A stretch of 64,000 bases of DNA, from NCBI RefSeq assembly GCF_052156535.1, contig NZ_JBQKUP010000041.1:124001-188000 (forward strand). The letters are read 5' to 3'. A model generated the notes under the pieces. It was given only the letters and a program-made list of their open reading frames with translations. It did not search any database and was not told where the DNA came from. Every line of letters starts with the position of its first letter. Within the stretch, counting starts at the first letter, position 1. The DNA is from Nitrospira_E sp052156535. Its GTDB lineage: Bacteria > Nitrospirota > Nitrospiria > Nitrospirales > UBA8639. Below, one piece after another: positions 16,078-24,711 of this stretch. A program made the translations under genes and the position numbers.

Positions 16078-18138
16078 TTAAGGCTGAATCTTCCAATTCG
16101 GAGTAACATCACCAGGGAATCCTACCGATTCGATCCTGGTTCCATTCAACAGCCAAACCGCCACTGTACCTCGCGTATGTTGCCAGACAATATCCGCGTT
16201 CCCATCCCCATTCAAATCGGATAGTTGGACCATCTTCCATTCGGAGGGGACCCCACCAAGATTTACAGTGGAGAGAATTGAGGAACCATTCATCAACCAG
16301 ATGGCCACGTTTTGGCTGACCCCATCTTGCCAAATAATATCGGCCTTGCCATCTCCATTCATATCCTTCACGCCTTTTATTTGCTGTTCGGATGCCTGAG
16401 AGGTCCGCCCAGGAAACTCAACCGACTTCACGGTAAACCCATTCATGAACCAAATGGCCACCGATTCTTTGGTAGAGTTATGCCATATCAAATCGGACTT
16501 GGAATCTCCGTCCACATCTCCAATGGCTGCAATCTTCCAATCTAACGAAACGTCAATCAGAAAGGCGGAAAAAGCAATTTTTTCTCCATTCATTAACCAC
16601 ACCGCTACTTGCCCCGTTTGCACATTGCGCCACACCAAATCGGCTTTCTTATCCCCACTTAGATCACCCATTCCGGCAATATCCCATTCCGGCAACACCC
16701 CACCCAAAAAATTCACGGCCCTAATGGAGAGGCCGTTCATCATCCACACCGCCACGATGTGAGATCGGACATTTTTCCAGATGACATCGGTTTGTCCGTC
16801 TCCATCTACATCCCCAAGCGCTTCCATCCTCCATTCAGTAGGAATGCCTCCTAGAAATTTTTGTTCACTGATAGTGGTCCCATTCATTAACCACCCTGCA
16901 ACGGTTCCTGACGAGGTATTACGCCAAAGGAGGTCCGCTTTGCCATCATCATTCAAATCAGGTGTCGTGGCCTTATATGGAAAATTTATACTCGAGCCGA
17001 GGGTGCCCAGGTTATAGACCTTTTTGCTGAATGGGAGCCTGAAATTAGCTGGGTCTGCCACCCACTGGCTCTGACTTAATAGATGGGTAACATCTCCGGT
17101 GCCATGACAGTCCCACCCAAAGTCGACTGGTAAAAGGCAGAGAAACCCTTCAAAAAAAATTCCTGCAAACCCACTCATATTTTTGGTAATGGTGCCCGTA
17201 AGCCAATTGAAGGTAAAGGATTCCCCTGGCTCAAGAATGGCCTCATTTTCTAAATGATCTAAAAGGCAGCCAATATCACAGGTCACCACAAATCCGGGAT
17301 CGACCGGCCAGTTCCCGACTGAGACACCTTGGGGTGGAAGCCTTAAAGGGAGAGTGCCGGTGTTTACAATTTTTCCTTCAATTGCAAAAGAACCGGGATT
17401 CAGGCTGGTTTGTGCCTGCATCCATACCTCATATTCGAAGAAATCAGGAGGAGATGGGCCCATTTTGATATTAGACTCTGCAACAATTTGGCCTGTTGGA
17501 AATGGAGCCGTAGTGCTACTGGTTTCATCGAAAAAAACTAGGTGAAAAAAGCTGTTGGGTCCAGTCTCAGATGGGACGGTAAAATGTGCCGGGTCTGGAG
17601 GCGTTAAGGGCAAGGCATCGCTGGACAAGGCCGTTAAGGTGCTATCGCCAAAACCAAAACCTACCATAGCGAGTGGCAGTCCATCAATTTCTGGCCCAGA
17701 GATAAATCGTCTAGAACATGCCTCGCTCCTGGTGGAACAATCAGGGGCCTCACCGACAAAATAATCCAATGGGTTCTCGTTAAACTCCTGATGATTATTA
17801 TGGACAAAAATGCTTCCGCGCATAGCTGTCCAACTGTTTCCCATTAGGGTTGCAGTAAAAGATTGCAGGTAATAACTCCCTCGGGTGCTCCTCGGATCTG
17901 TATCTGGATTTAAAAGAGGGTCGGATTCAAACGTAACGCTAAATTGGACAGGTTTTCCTAAAAAGGCATCGAAAACTTCCTGGTTAGCTCCATGATATGC
18001 GGAAGAGGTTGTAATAACTCCGTGATAGGTAAATGTAAGCAGAGCAGCATGACTAATGGAAGGAAGAATAAAAAAGACAGCGGCCCCCCACAGAATTTGG
18101 TGGGTGAAGTTTTGGAAAGAAAGGCGGGTTTTTCTCAA
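16078..18138 (-). CDS. Secreted protein with six FG-GAP/VCBS repeats
   Basis: The 686-aa product has a signal peptide (about residues 14-32, ending SISHA), a roughly 350-residue N-terminal region of unknown fold with two Cys clusters (APDCSTRSEACSRR; VTCDIGCLLDH), and six tandem repeats of about 45 residues. Each repeat combines a D-x-(D/N/S)-x-D-x-(K/Q/N) calcium-type loop (for example DVDGDGQTDVIW) with AVWLMNG. Such repeats build a beta-propeller, found in surface and adhesion-type proteins. An intrinsic terminator follows the gene. The frame begins with a TTG at 18138 without a good Shine-Dalgarno, so the exact start is uncertain. The function is unknown. Confidence 0.8.
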   Translation of the reverse strand: MRKTRLSFQNFTHQILWGAAVFFILPSISHAALLTFTYHGVITTSSAYHGANQEVFDAFLGKPVQFSVTFESDPLLNPDTDPRSTRGSYYLQSFTATLMGNSWTAMRGSIFVHNNHQEFNENPLDYFVGEAPDCSTRSEACSRRFISGPEIDGLPLAMVGFGFGDSTLTALSSDALPLTPPDPAHFTVPSETGPNSFFHLVFFDETSSTTAPFPTGQIVAESNIKMGPSPPDFFEYEVWMQAQTSLNPGSFAIEGKIVNTGTLPLRLPPQGVSVGNWPVDPGFVVTCDIGCLLDHLENEAILEPGESFTFNWLTGTITKNMSGFAGIFFEGFLCLLPVDFGWDCHGTGDVTHLLSQSQWVADPANFRLPFSKKVYNLGTLGSSINFPYKATTPDLNDDGKADLLWRNTSSGTVAGWLMNGTTISEQKFLGGIPTEWRMEALGDVDGDGQTDVIWKNVRSHIVAVWMMNGLSIRAVNFLGGVLPEWDIAGMGDLSGDKKADLVWRNVQTGQVAVWLMNGEKIAFSAFLIDVSLDWKIAAIGDVDGDSKSDLIWHNSTKESVAIWFMNGFTVKSVEFPGRTSQASEQQIKGVKDMNGDGKADIIWQDGVSQNVAIWLMNGSSILSTVNLGGVPSEWKMVQLSDLNGDGNADIVWQHTRGTVAVWLLNGTRIESVGFPGDVTPNWKIQP

Positions 18139-18679
18139 TGTTAGGAGCAGTAGGTTTAGTTGTGCTTGTCAGATGTTATTACTCTATCCCCTCTTGCACC
18201 TGAGTCAAGTGAAGAGCAGTGAAGGGGGCAAGGAAGGCATGATGGAAGCCTGTGGATATTTATATCCACTGGACGAATGTCGGCTTTCAATAAAAATTTC
18301 TTTCTTATCCCAGAGCCTGAATGCAACGGGGCTCTTCATGGCGGGGAGTGTTCACAAACCGGAGGGTTGAGGAACATGGGAACAGGAGGGGGCTGGAGAA
18401 GAAGAGAGGGACCGGAGCTGATAGAATATCCCGTCACATTTTTCTTTAACATTTGAGGTCAGGGAACATTTTGTGTAGAACATTGTGTTCGGATTCGGCC
18501 AAAAGCGGAAGTCCCGAAAATGTTGAGCAGACGGCTAACTCCGCTTTACGGCTACTCACTTTCATGGTGAGCATGTTGATATTCACTTCGCACTTTCGAG
18601 CTGCGTACGTAATTTTTTAATCTCATCGCACAGAATGCCTTCGGTGGAATCGGTGGACAAATTGCCCCACTACTCTCAG
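18139..18679. other. Intergenic region with half of a CGGACATT element
   Basis: Contains the upstream region of the FG-GAP gene, a C-rich/G-rich stretch near 18360-18410, and a half repeat at 18494-18511. A 61-codon minus frame (18552-18737) overlaps the next gene in another frame and lacks support. I see no other gene. Confidence 0.4.
18494..18511 (-). repeat. Dispersed CGGACATT element, degenerate half copy
   Basis: TTCGGCCAAAAGCGGAAG matches the reverse orientation seen at 6378-6396. The outer CATT is lost. Confidence 0.45.
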
Positions 18680-18958
18680 TTAATTTGTATAGACTGAACG
18701 ATAGCAAAAATAGCCACCTACTAAGGACAAGACCCATCCCAATATGTCTTTATAAGGATTGGCAATCGTCCACCATTGGGCGTCATAGGGTGTCCAGGAG
18801 TAAAGCGTCAACTCTTCGATGTTCACGGCATAAATACCAGACCCAATCATAAGGAGACTGAAGACTAACAATGGGATGTTAATGCCGCGCTTCCTCAATC
18901 CGAGCGGCTCCACACATTCCACACTATTATTCTTCGGATTATTGACCATCGGACTCAC
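18680..18958 (-). CDS. Small membrane protein, second of a coupled pair
   Basis: Unrecognised 92-aa protein with two membrane segments (about residues 28-46 and 71-88) separated by a loop containing YSWTPYDAQWW. Its start overlaps the end of the upstream gene by four bases (18955-18958), the usual sign of translational coupling, so the two membrane proteins probably act together. Their function is unknown. Confidence 0.6.
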   Translation of the reverse strand: MSPMVNNPKNNSVECVEPLGLRKRGINIPLLVFSLLMIGSGIYAVNIEELTLYSWTPYDAQWWTIANPYKDILGWVLSLVGGYFCYRSVYTN

Positions 18959-19344
18959 TGAAATGCTTCACTTTGATTGGACTCATTCGCGTAGCCCATC
19001 CGGTACAGTGCCAGGTACATAGGAAGCCATATCAAAATAAACATAATTTCTGCTACTAGGAATACCCCTGTATTCCACGTGTTCCAAACATCAGGGATGG
19101 TACACACCCACATTACAATCGCCTGCCGAACCATAAATATCCAAAAGATGCCTTTCCAGAATGCCGAGGGAGAAAGCGGCATTCCATAGGCAAATCTAAA
19201 TAGGCCGAAAAGCCCAAAGATCCACAGTACAATATCGAGTCCAGCCAGCCACGTGAAGGTAGTGGTCGGTGAATAATCAAGACAGATCACCCACACAACG
19301 GCAATTGGGCACAACACACTCCAACTGTACCCCTTCCAATACAT
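18955..19344 (-). CDS. Four-helix membrane protein, first of a coupled pair
   Basis: Unrecognised 129-aa protein, very rich in Trp, Ile and Phe, with four predicted membrane segments covering most of its length (about residues 7-22, 34-52, 63-82, 92-113) and a short acidic tail ANESNQSEAFQ. It overlaps the 92-aa membrane protein gene by four bases. The pair forms a small independent transcription unit bordered on its upstream side by a CGGACATT element at 19424-19463. Confidence 0.6.
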   Translation of the reverse strand: MYWKGYSWSVLCPIAVVWVICLDYSPTTTFTWLAGLDIVLWIFGLFGLFRFAYGMPLSPSAFWKGIFWIFMVRQAIVMWVCTIPDVWNTWNTGVFLVAEIMFILIWLPMYLALYRMGYANESNQSEAFQ

Positions 19345-19423
19345 GGCTCCCCATCGGCTGATTCCCTGAAATACTGATCAATAGCTGAGACAAGAATTCT
19401 CTGAAACTGAATCAACTAATGAG

Positions 19424-19463
19424 AATGACAGCAAAGGGTCGCTAACGGCCAGAAGCGGACAAT
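19424..19463 (+). repeat. Dispersed palindromic CGGACATT element
   Basis: AATGACAGCAAAGGGTCG, then CTAACGGCCAGAAGCGGACAAT. Same length and internal text (GGGTCGCTAACGGCCA) as the copy at 9822-9861. Confidence 0.7.
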
Positions 19464-19633
19464 CCCAATTTAATTACAACTGAGCTTCATCCGGGCCTGA
19501 CTTTTTCTGCCGGACAGGCTTTGTGCAACCGATAGCCCATTCGGTATCTTGAATCTCACGAAGTCCACTGCATTCAGGTCCGGATATGTCTTAATAGACA
19601 TTCCTCATTTTTTCCCTCTATAGAATGGTTATA

Positions 19634-19694
19634 GAGGGTAGATCAATCACCCCAGCTTAGAAGCCCTACAGATTTATATATATTTTTGGTAATA
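19634..19694 (+). repeat. AT-rich direct repeat, left copy
   Basis: GAGGGTAGATCAATCAC, then GAAGCCCTACAGATTTATATAT and TTTTTGGTAATA. It matches 20416-20474 in the same orientation with moderate divergence. The two copies enclose two small reading frames. Confidence 0.5.
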
Positions 19695-19790
19695 GGAACG
19701 AGGGTGGCTAAGCGTTGCAGGAATTCTAGCGGGGTCATCACAAGATGGGTGGTGCCATTGCGAGATTAAAGTTCGTTCTTTCAAGTCTGA

Positions 19791-20027
19791 ATGTCTGTAA
19801 ATCTTGTCCATACACACTACCTGTGGAATAAAGATACCGTGGTGCACTTCGCTTTAGAATATGGGGGTAAGTATGAAATCAAGCAACGACTCCCAATCGT
19901 AGCACTACTCGCCAACAAGGAATTAGCAGATCAGGTGTGGGAGTTGTTGTGGGCTGCTGGACTGGTTCCGGATTATCTGGCCGCGACGATGTGGTTGTTG
20001 ACCGCTAATTGCGCTTCAAAAGTTTGA
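19791..20027 (+). CDS. Doubtful 78-aa hypothetical protein
   Basis: Unrecognised reading frame starting at ATG 19791, with YEIKQRLPIVALLANKELADQVWELL, which has natural amino-acid composition and a helical appearance. Its 3' end overlaps the convergent 68-aa membrane protein gene by 23 bp and no Shine-Dalgarno is clear. It may be a small cargo gene or a fragment. Confidence 0.3.
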   Translation: MSVNLVHTHYLWNKDTVVHFALEYGGKYEIKQRLPIVALLANKELADQVWELLWAAGLVPDYLAATMWLLTANCASKV

Positions 20028-20211
20028 TCTCGGTGCGCAACGTTCGTAACTCATCGTTTGTCTGCTTCGTCAATGCAATCAATTGGTTCAACTTTTCTTT
20101 AGTGCCAAAGATCGCGAATGGCAAGAAGATCCACTCGATTACCAAGACAGCCAAAATAACCAATCCTATCAAGGCTAGAATCGGACCGCTGCTAGCCAGA
20201 ATTTCTTCCAT
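20005..20211 (-). CDS. Small membrane-anchored coiled-coil protein
   Basis: The start is ATG 20211, chosen because GGAGGG lies eight bases upstream; an in-frame TTG at 20226 overlaps that site. The 68-aa product has a hydrophobic N-terminal segment (about residues 8-33), then a helical tail with KEKLNQLIALTKQTNDELRTLR, likely a short coiled coil. Similar small membrane proteins are common hypothetical genes. No function can be given. Confidence 0.6.
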   Translation of the reverse strand: MEEILASSGPILALIGLVILAVLVIEWIFLPFAIFGTKEKLNQLIALTKQTNDELRTLRTEIKLLKRN

Positions 20212-20576
20212 AATGAGTCCCTCCAATATTCTTGTTTGATACTAACTATAGTCGGTTTGCGCTAACCCAGTGGGGAATAGGAATTTTAAAAGGCTTTTTT
20301 GATTAGGCGGCAAAGTACCAAAAACCGTGTTGAGGATTCAATTTTCAGACTTTTGTGTTCGACATGCGGAAGTTCATCCTACGAGGAGGGTCTGATGGCA
20401 GGGTGGTTCTATCGGGGGAGGGTCAATTACTACAGATTGGAAGCCCCCAGATTTTTATATTTTTTTACTAATAAAGATGCCAGGGGGTACTTTTAAAAAA
20501 CCACTATTGGAAACCTGACCCCGTGGTGATTTTTTGTAGAGATCTAGACTAACCCTTTTCCTGGAGTTTTGTTAGA
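20212..20576. other. Intergenic region with the right copy of the AT-rich repeat
   Basis: Apart from the repeat at 20416-20474 nothing is recognised. A 65-codon plus-strand frame crosses the repeat and is not supported. Confidence 0.35.
20416..20474 (+). repeat. AT-rich direct repeat, right copy
   Basis: GAGGGTCAATTACTACAG, then GGAAGCCCCCAGATTTTTATA and TTTTTTTACTAATA, matching 19634-19694. Confidence 0.5.
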
Positions 20577-20864
20577 TCAGGTGAATTTAAAATCATATTC
20601 ATTTGATAGTTTTTGAAGTCCTTCATCAAGAACGCGCTCAATGATTTCGAGCCAGCAACCGTAATTTCTTCCTAGCTCAGTCAGTAAATCTTTGATTTCT
20701 GCTGGATGGTAGTCATGATCGCAGAGGACCAGCACACAAGCACGGATAATATTTTCTGCTTCTTTTTTCGCTTCCTCTGAGAATTTGTCCTTTTTTGTGA
20801 GACATCCGTCGGGTAACGACACACAGGTTAATATTTCCGCTTTGGGTCCAAAGCAGGCATTCAC
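20577..20864 (-). CDS. Hypothetical 95-aa protein whose 5' end lies in a repeat
   Basis: Unrecognised, mostly helical protein with KKDKFSEEAKKEAENIIRAC and DHDYHPAEIKDLLTELG. The GTG at 20864 and the first eleven codons lie inside a CGGACATT element (20830-20862), so either the element has supplied a new start or the true start is a later codon such as GTG about 15 codons in. No Shine-Dalgarno settles this. Confidence 0.45.
   Translation of the reverse strand: MNACFGPKAEILTCVSLPDGCLTKKDKFSEEAKKEAENIIRACVLVLCDHDYHPAEIKDLLTELGRNYGCWLEIIERVLDEGLQKLSNEYDFKFT
20830..20862 (+). repeat. Dispersed CGGACATT element overlapping a gene start
   Basis: AATATTTCCGCTTTGGGTCC followed by AAAGCAGGCATTC. It closely resembles the 14867-14900 copy, including the AAAGCAG arm. 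Confidence 0.6.
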
Positions 20865-21105
20865 ACTTTCGGGACTATCATTCCTCGGACTCTTCTTATC
20901 ATCTATAGCTCAAGTTATGGAAGCCTCTACCAAGAGCAGCTGATCAACCGTCAGTGGGCCGGCAGGAGAAAACTCCTTCTCGGTGAAAGCTTTGCATCGG
21001 TGCTTGGTTGAGTAAAACCTGTTTTGGAACGTGATTGGCGTACGGTTGGATTATAGAATGGGTATTAGGCAGCGGTGCTTCTTGAAAATTTGACCAGGTG
21101 GGTGT

Positions 21106-21492
21106 TTAAATTTTTTTTTCATCATATGTTGTGACAATAAATTTCCTTACTCGTCTCGCATCTTCGAACGTTTCCTGAAACTCCCTGATTTCATCAGGCT
21201 CAATCACAATCGACAATTTTTTTTCAGGAATGAGCGAAATGATAGGACCGCTGTAGCTCTGATTTTCCCATTGGTGGGCACGAATCACTACTGTCGCCGC
21301 AATGGGAAAGTGATTGGCATTCTCAAGAGTGAACTTCACATTACATATACGGAGAGAATTCTCCCTTTGGCACTTCCATGAGATGTTATCGACGGAAAGG
21401 CCCTTATTAGAGCAACTGATAGATGTTAGGAGAAAAAATATAACCACTAACAAAATGTGGGTAGATCGTTTCAATTTATCCAGTAGGTCCAA
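21106..21492 (-). CDS. Putative lipoprotein
   Basis: Unrecognised 128-aa protein with an N-terminal hydrophobic segment (about residues 13-24) ending in LTSISC, a passable lipobox with Cys27. The mature part contains WKCQRENSLRICNVKFTLEN and looks like a beta-sandwich (alternating hydrophobic residues, IVIEPDEIREFQETF). It is probably attached to a membrane facing the periplasm. The first codon is TTG 21492, and no strong Shine-Dalgarno is seen, so the start is uncertain. Confidence 0.55.
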   Translation of the reverse strand: MDLLDKLKRSTHILLVVIFFLLTSISCSNKGLSVDNISWKCQRENSLRICNVKFTLENANHFPIAATVVIRAHQWENQSYSGPIISLIPEKKLSIVIEPDEIREFQETFEDARRVRKFIVTTYDEKKI

Positions 21493-22235
21493 TTCATTAA
21501 GAGTATCGGAACAATAGAATGGGAAATTGAAAACGGTAGTGGGTAGAGATGGATAGGGGGCAGAGAAGCTGATACGGAATCAGTGGGCCACCACCTAAAA
21601 TGACCAGTGTTTCTAATCGCTTAGGTCTTCAGTTGAGTGGGCGAAATCTGTTGTGGGACCTGTTTAGAGTACCTTACTGAATGTCTGCTTTGGAACGTAT
21701 GCGGACGGTTAACTGAAAGCTCTACGATGACGCCTAACAAATTGCATCACTGAACTCCTCAATGGCTTAGCATTCCTCAACCCCGTCTTTACTCTCGCTA
21801 TACAGCGGAATATCGTATTCGGTTACAGTAGGATAAAAGAAGAAAAGAGTCCAGCGAAAATTCGAGAAACGAGTTGAAGGAGTTTACCCTGAATGGGGTT
21901 CTGGCGCGGAGGACTTAAGGCACTAATTTAATTAGTAGGTAAGGTGGCGGTCGCGCCTACAATCCGTTGCTTGAGAGTCATTGGTTTGATTTGTCGCGGA
22001 AGGTAGGACCTTAGCCGGGCGAACCTGGAGTAGGGCGCAAAAGGATTATGTTATGGAAGGCACTCCGAGATCTTTGCAGAATTTTTTTGCGAGTTAGTCA
22101 CGAATTTCCTATTGTCTGGGAGCAGCCGATCGTTTCGAGTAGGACGCAGGGCTTCAAGAAATTTTGGATTTTCATATAATGAGTCTCCAAGAGGAATCGG
22201 CTTCATTTTGTCAATTGTTAATTGAAGAATCCTCG
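21493..22235. other. Gene-free right border of the accessory island
   Basis: About 740 bp without a supported gene. It contains the last CGGACATT element (21680-21707). Beyond it the sequence changes to the composition of the NADH dehydrogenase region, so the island boundary probably lies here. No tRNA or attachment duplication was recognised. Confidence 0.4.
21680..21707 (+). repeat. Dispersed CGGACATT element, short internally deleted copy
   Basis: AATGTCTGCTTTGGAACG then TATGCGGACG. Both arms are present but the interior is much shorter than in the 40-bp copies. Confidence 0.5.
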
Positions 22236-24296
22236 CTATTCAGGTGTGTCTACAGAGGAAGCATGCCGTCTATCTGATGCCGGATGCTCGAGGTGGATTC
22301 TCGCCTCGGCAATGTCCATGTGACTCAATATCCCGACCGGCCTGGATTGATCATCCAGCACCGGGGCCTGTTTTACATCTTTCATGTAGAGCACCCCTAA
22401 GGCTTCGCGGATGGCCTGTCCCTTATGAACCGTGGCCACCTCGCGTTTCGCAATTGCGTGTATGGGTTCGCGAAAATCCTGATCATGCGTCATGGCCCGA
22501 TAGACATCCGTTTTGGTCACGATGCTCAGAAGCTTTCTTTCACCGTCCATGATGCAGAGCAGGGTATGCGCACATTTTCCAAATGCGATGATGGCATCAT
22601 TGATAGAGGCGGAGGAAGGAAGGCACGGCGCGGGTGTTTTCATCACGGATTCGACCGGAGATGAGAGCAAATCTGCCGACCATCGTGACTCTCCCAACAC
22701 TTCCTCCTGAGGTCCCCGTTGAGCGGTGTAGCGGAGTATCTGACTGAGACTTTGGAAACTACTTACAAACGACTTAAACTCCTTCGAATTAAACACCATG
22801 AGCGTGGCGGGGGTCTTGGCGGTAATGGTCACCTGCCGGACGACACCATAGAGAAAGGATCCCTCGCCGAAATGATCCCCCGGAATCAACTCGTCACGCC
22901 ATAAGACATCACTCTCCTCATTACGCCTGACGGCTTCCAGTGATCCTTCTTCCACAACATAGAAGGCGGAGCCGTGTTCCCCCTGGCGAAATATCACATC
23001 TCCGGGCTCCACATGCATGCGCGCGATTTTTTGAGTTTTTTTCAGATCTAGATAATTGAGGTCGGGCGGGAAAAAAAGTTCAAAGGTCCAGTCCATCATG
23101 ACCCGCAGTTTGCGGTCGAGTCCCGGCAATTTCAGCAAATGAATGGTCCGGGTCAACCACCATGCCAAAAATCCGCTGAACCGGAACCCGAAAATCGAGC
23201 AGACGCCCTTATGGTGGCCGATGGTCGCCATCTGCCCCATCATTTTATATCGGAACGGACGGAGGCTGTGCCCTGAAATTGAGGAAGCGATGTTTTCCGA
23301 CGCATGCCGGCCGAGTTGTATGGCGAATTGAGCGGTCGGCGGGGCCTGATGTCCGTATCCGTCGGGGTTGGACGCGCCATCTCCGATGCCCCAGACATGG
23401 GTGTAGCCTTTGAGGCGTAAATATTCGTCAGTGACCAGCCATCCTTTATCATATTCCGCGGCGAGATCAGCGAGTACCGGATTCGGAGCATTGCCAATCG
23501 TACAAATTGGATTAAGAGAATCGAGCCGGGTACCATCGCTCAGACGAATATAGGAAGCACTCACCGAGGAGGCCCGCCGGTTCAACATGATCGTCATGCC
23601 TCGCGATTCGAGAGACTGCTGTGCGAAACTCCCCAAATCCTCTCCCAGTTCCGGGAGCAAATACGGTCCGGAATGGACAAGGGTGACGCGCAACTCGGAT
23701 GGATCAAACGAGGGGTAAAATCGCCTGGCGTCATGCAGCAGGTCGAGAATTTCACCGGCCGTTTCGACTCCGCTGTATCCTCCGCCCACCACCACGAAGT
23801 GCAGGAGAGCTCGTCTGAGATCAGGATCTGATTCGAGGTCCGCCTCTTCGAGCCGTTTGATGATATGTTCCCGTATGCCCAGGGCATCGGCCAGCGTCTT
23901 TAAGAATAAGCCGTGCTCCATCATGCCGGGCACCGCCCGCAGATTGGTCGTGCTGCCCAACGCGAGGATCAGATGATCGGCTTCGACCGGTTTAAGCCTC
24001 ACTCCCTCATCCGCGCTGAAATGGACACGCCGGCGTTGTAGGTCAAGTTTTGCCACTTCAGCCCGTTGGACCATGCAATGGCGCAAGGCTAAACGGATAG
24101 GGTTCATGACGTGGCGTGGCTCGATTCCCGCGCCGATCACCTCGGAAAGAAACGGTTGATACACAAAATAATTTTCAGCGCTGATCAGAAGGACCCGCTT
24201 GACGGTTTCCGGACCCCAGAGTTTCTCGAACCGCTTGGCGCAGGCCAGGCCGGCAAATCCTCCCCCCAGAATGACGACTTCCCATTTCGTGTTCAT
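22236..24296 (-). CDS. Type II NADH dehydrogenase fused to cNMP-binding and CBS domains
   Basis: The 686-aa product is a three-part fusion. Residues 1-410 are an NDH-2 flavoprotein: FAD motif GGGFAG (11-16), NAD-binding GGGYSG (171-176), GIGDGA (303-308) and a hydrophobic membrane-binding stretch near 370-405. Residues 420-525 form a cyclic-nucleotide-binding domain (GDVIFRQGEHGSAFYVV, GDHFGEGSFL). Residues 545-668 hold two CBS domains (SPVESVMKTPAPCL; IHAIAKREVATV). NDH-2 passes electrons from NADH to quinone without pumping protons. The added domains suggest control by cAMP-like or adenylate ligands. Ordinary NDH-2 is about 400-450 aa. The gene is monocistronic. Confidence 0.88.
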   Translation of the reverse strand: MNTKWEVVILGGGFAGLACAKRFEKLWGPETVKRVLLISAENYFVYQPFLSEVIGAGIEPRHVMNPIRLALRHCMVQRAEVAKLDLQRRRVHFSADEGVRLKPVEADHLILALGSTTNLRAVPGMMEHGLFLKTLADALGIREHIIKRLEEADLESDPDLRRALLHFVVVGGGYSGVETAGEILDLLHDARRFYPSFDPSELRVTLVHSGPYLLPELGEDLGSFAQQSLESRGMTIMLNRRASSVSASYIRLSDGTRLDSLNPICTIGNAPNPVLADLAAEYDKGWLVTDEYLRLKGYTHVWGIGDGASNPDGYGHQAPPTAQFAIQLGRHASENIASSISGHSLRPFRYKMMGQMATIGHHKGVCSIFGFRFSGFLAWWLTRTIHLLKLPGLDRKLRVMMDWTFELFFPPDLNYLDLKKTQKIARMHVEPGDVIFRQGEHGSAFYVVEEGSLEAVRRNEESDVLWRDELIPGDHFGEGSFLYGVVRQVTITAKTPATLMVFNSKEFKSFVSSFQSLSQILRYTAQRGPQEEVLGESRWSADLLSSPVESVMKTPAPCLPSSASINDAIIAFGKCAHTLLCIMDGERKLLSIVTKTDVYRAMTHDQDFREPIHAIAKREVATVHKGQAIREALGVLYMKDVKQAPVLDDQSRPVGILSHMDIAEARIHLEHPASDRRHASSVDTPE

Positions 24297-24711
24297 ACCG
24301 CTTATGGTCTTTGTTCTCTTCGATCAGAAGTAAGAATTACAGCCGTATGATGAGCATCAGCATCCTTATCATTGATTGCTTGCTGTATTTCGACCAAAAT
24401 ACTCCCGAGTGTATCATGCTTTTACACTCAATTCTCCTTTAAGAGAACTAGGAGATTCCCTAGCTTTGGGGTGTAGGACCCTGGTCACCATCACCCGTTT
24501 AACCGTTCCCGAAGGGGATTCGATTTCCGCTTGCCCGGCCTTCGCCGAAACCGCTAGATTTTCCTAATGATGACCGTATTTATGAGACACGGACAAGTGA
24601 GTGTAAAGTGTGAGAGACCAGACATCGTCTTTAGCGCGGCTCCTTGTCTTTCCGTTTTGCTCCTGCTAAATCAGGCGATTCACGACCATCGCGACGTTAA
24701 GGAGGAGTGCC
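24297..24711. other. Divergent intergenic region
   Basis: Lies between the outward-facing NADH dehydrogenase and VOC genes, so it should contain both promoters. A small palindrome CTAGG-AGATT-CCCTAG occurs at about 24448-24463. No RNA gene was recognised. Confidence 0.4.

Larger units (their letters stand above)
19345..19790. other. Intergenic region with repeats and a possible coding remnant
   Basis: Holds one CGGACATT element (19424-19463) and the left copy of an AT-rich direct repeat (19634-19694). On the minus strand near 19480-19585 a stretch reads ECSGLREIQDTEWAIGC and ends in a stop; it has protein-like composition but is preceded by a stop and has no start codon, so it may be the 3' remnant of a lost gene. 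Confidence 0.35.

Noticed and set aside
5221..21590. Short AGCTGAT...GTCAG-type matches at about 5231, 20937 and 21567
   Set aside because: Only about 20 bp with variable interiors; too short and degenerate to call a repeat family by eye.
24376..24567. Possible RNA gene or leader in the gap upstream of the VOC gene
   Set aside because: No tRNA T-loop, cloverleaf or known riboswitch core could be traced; only a small CTAGG palindrome is present.
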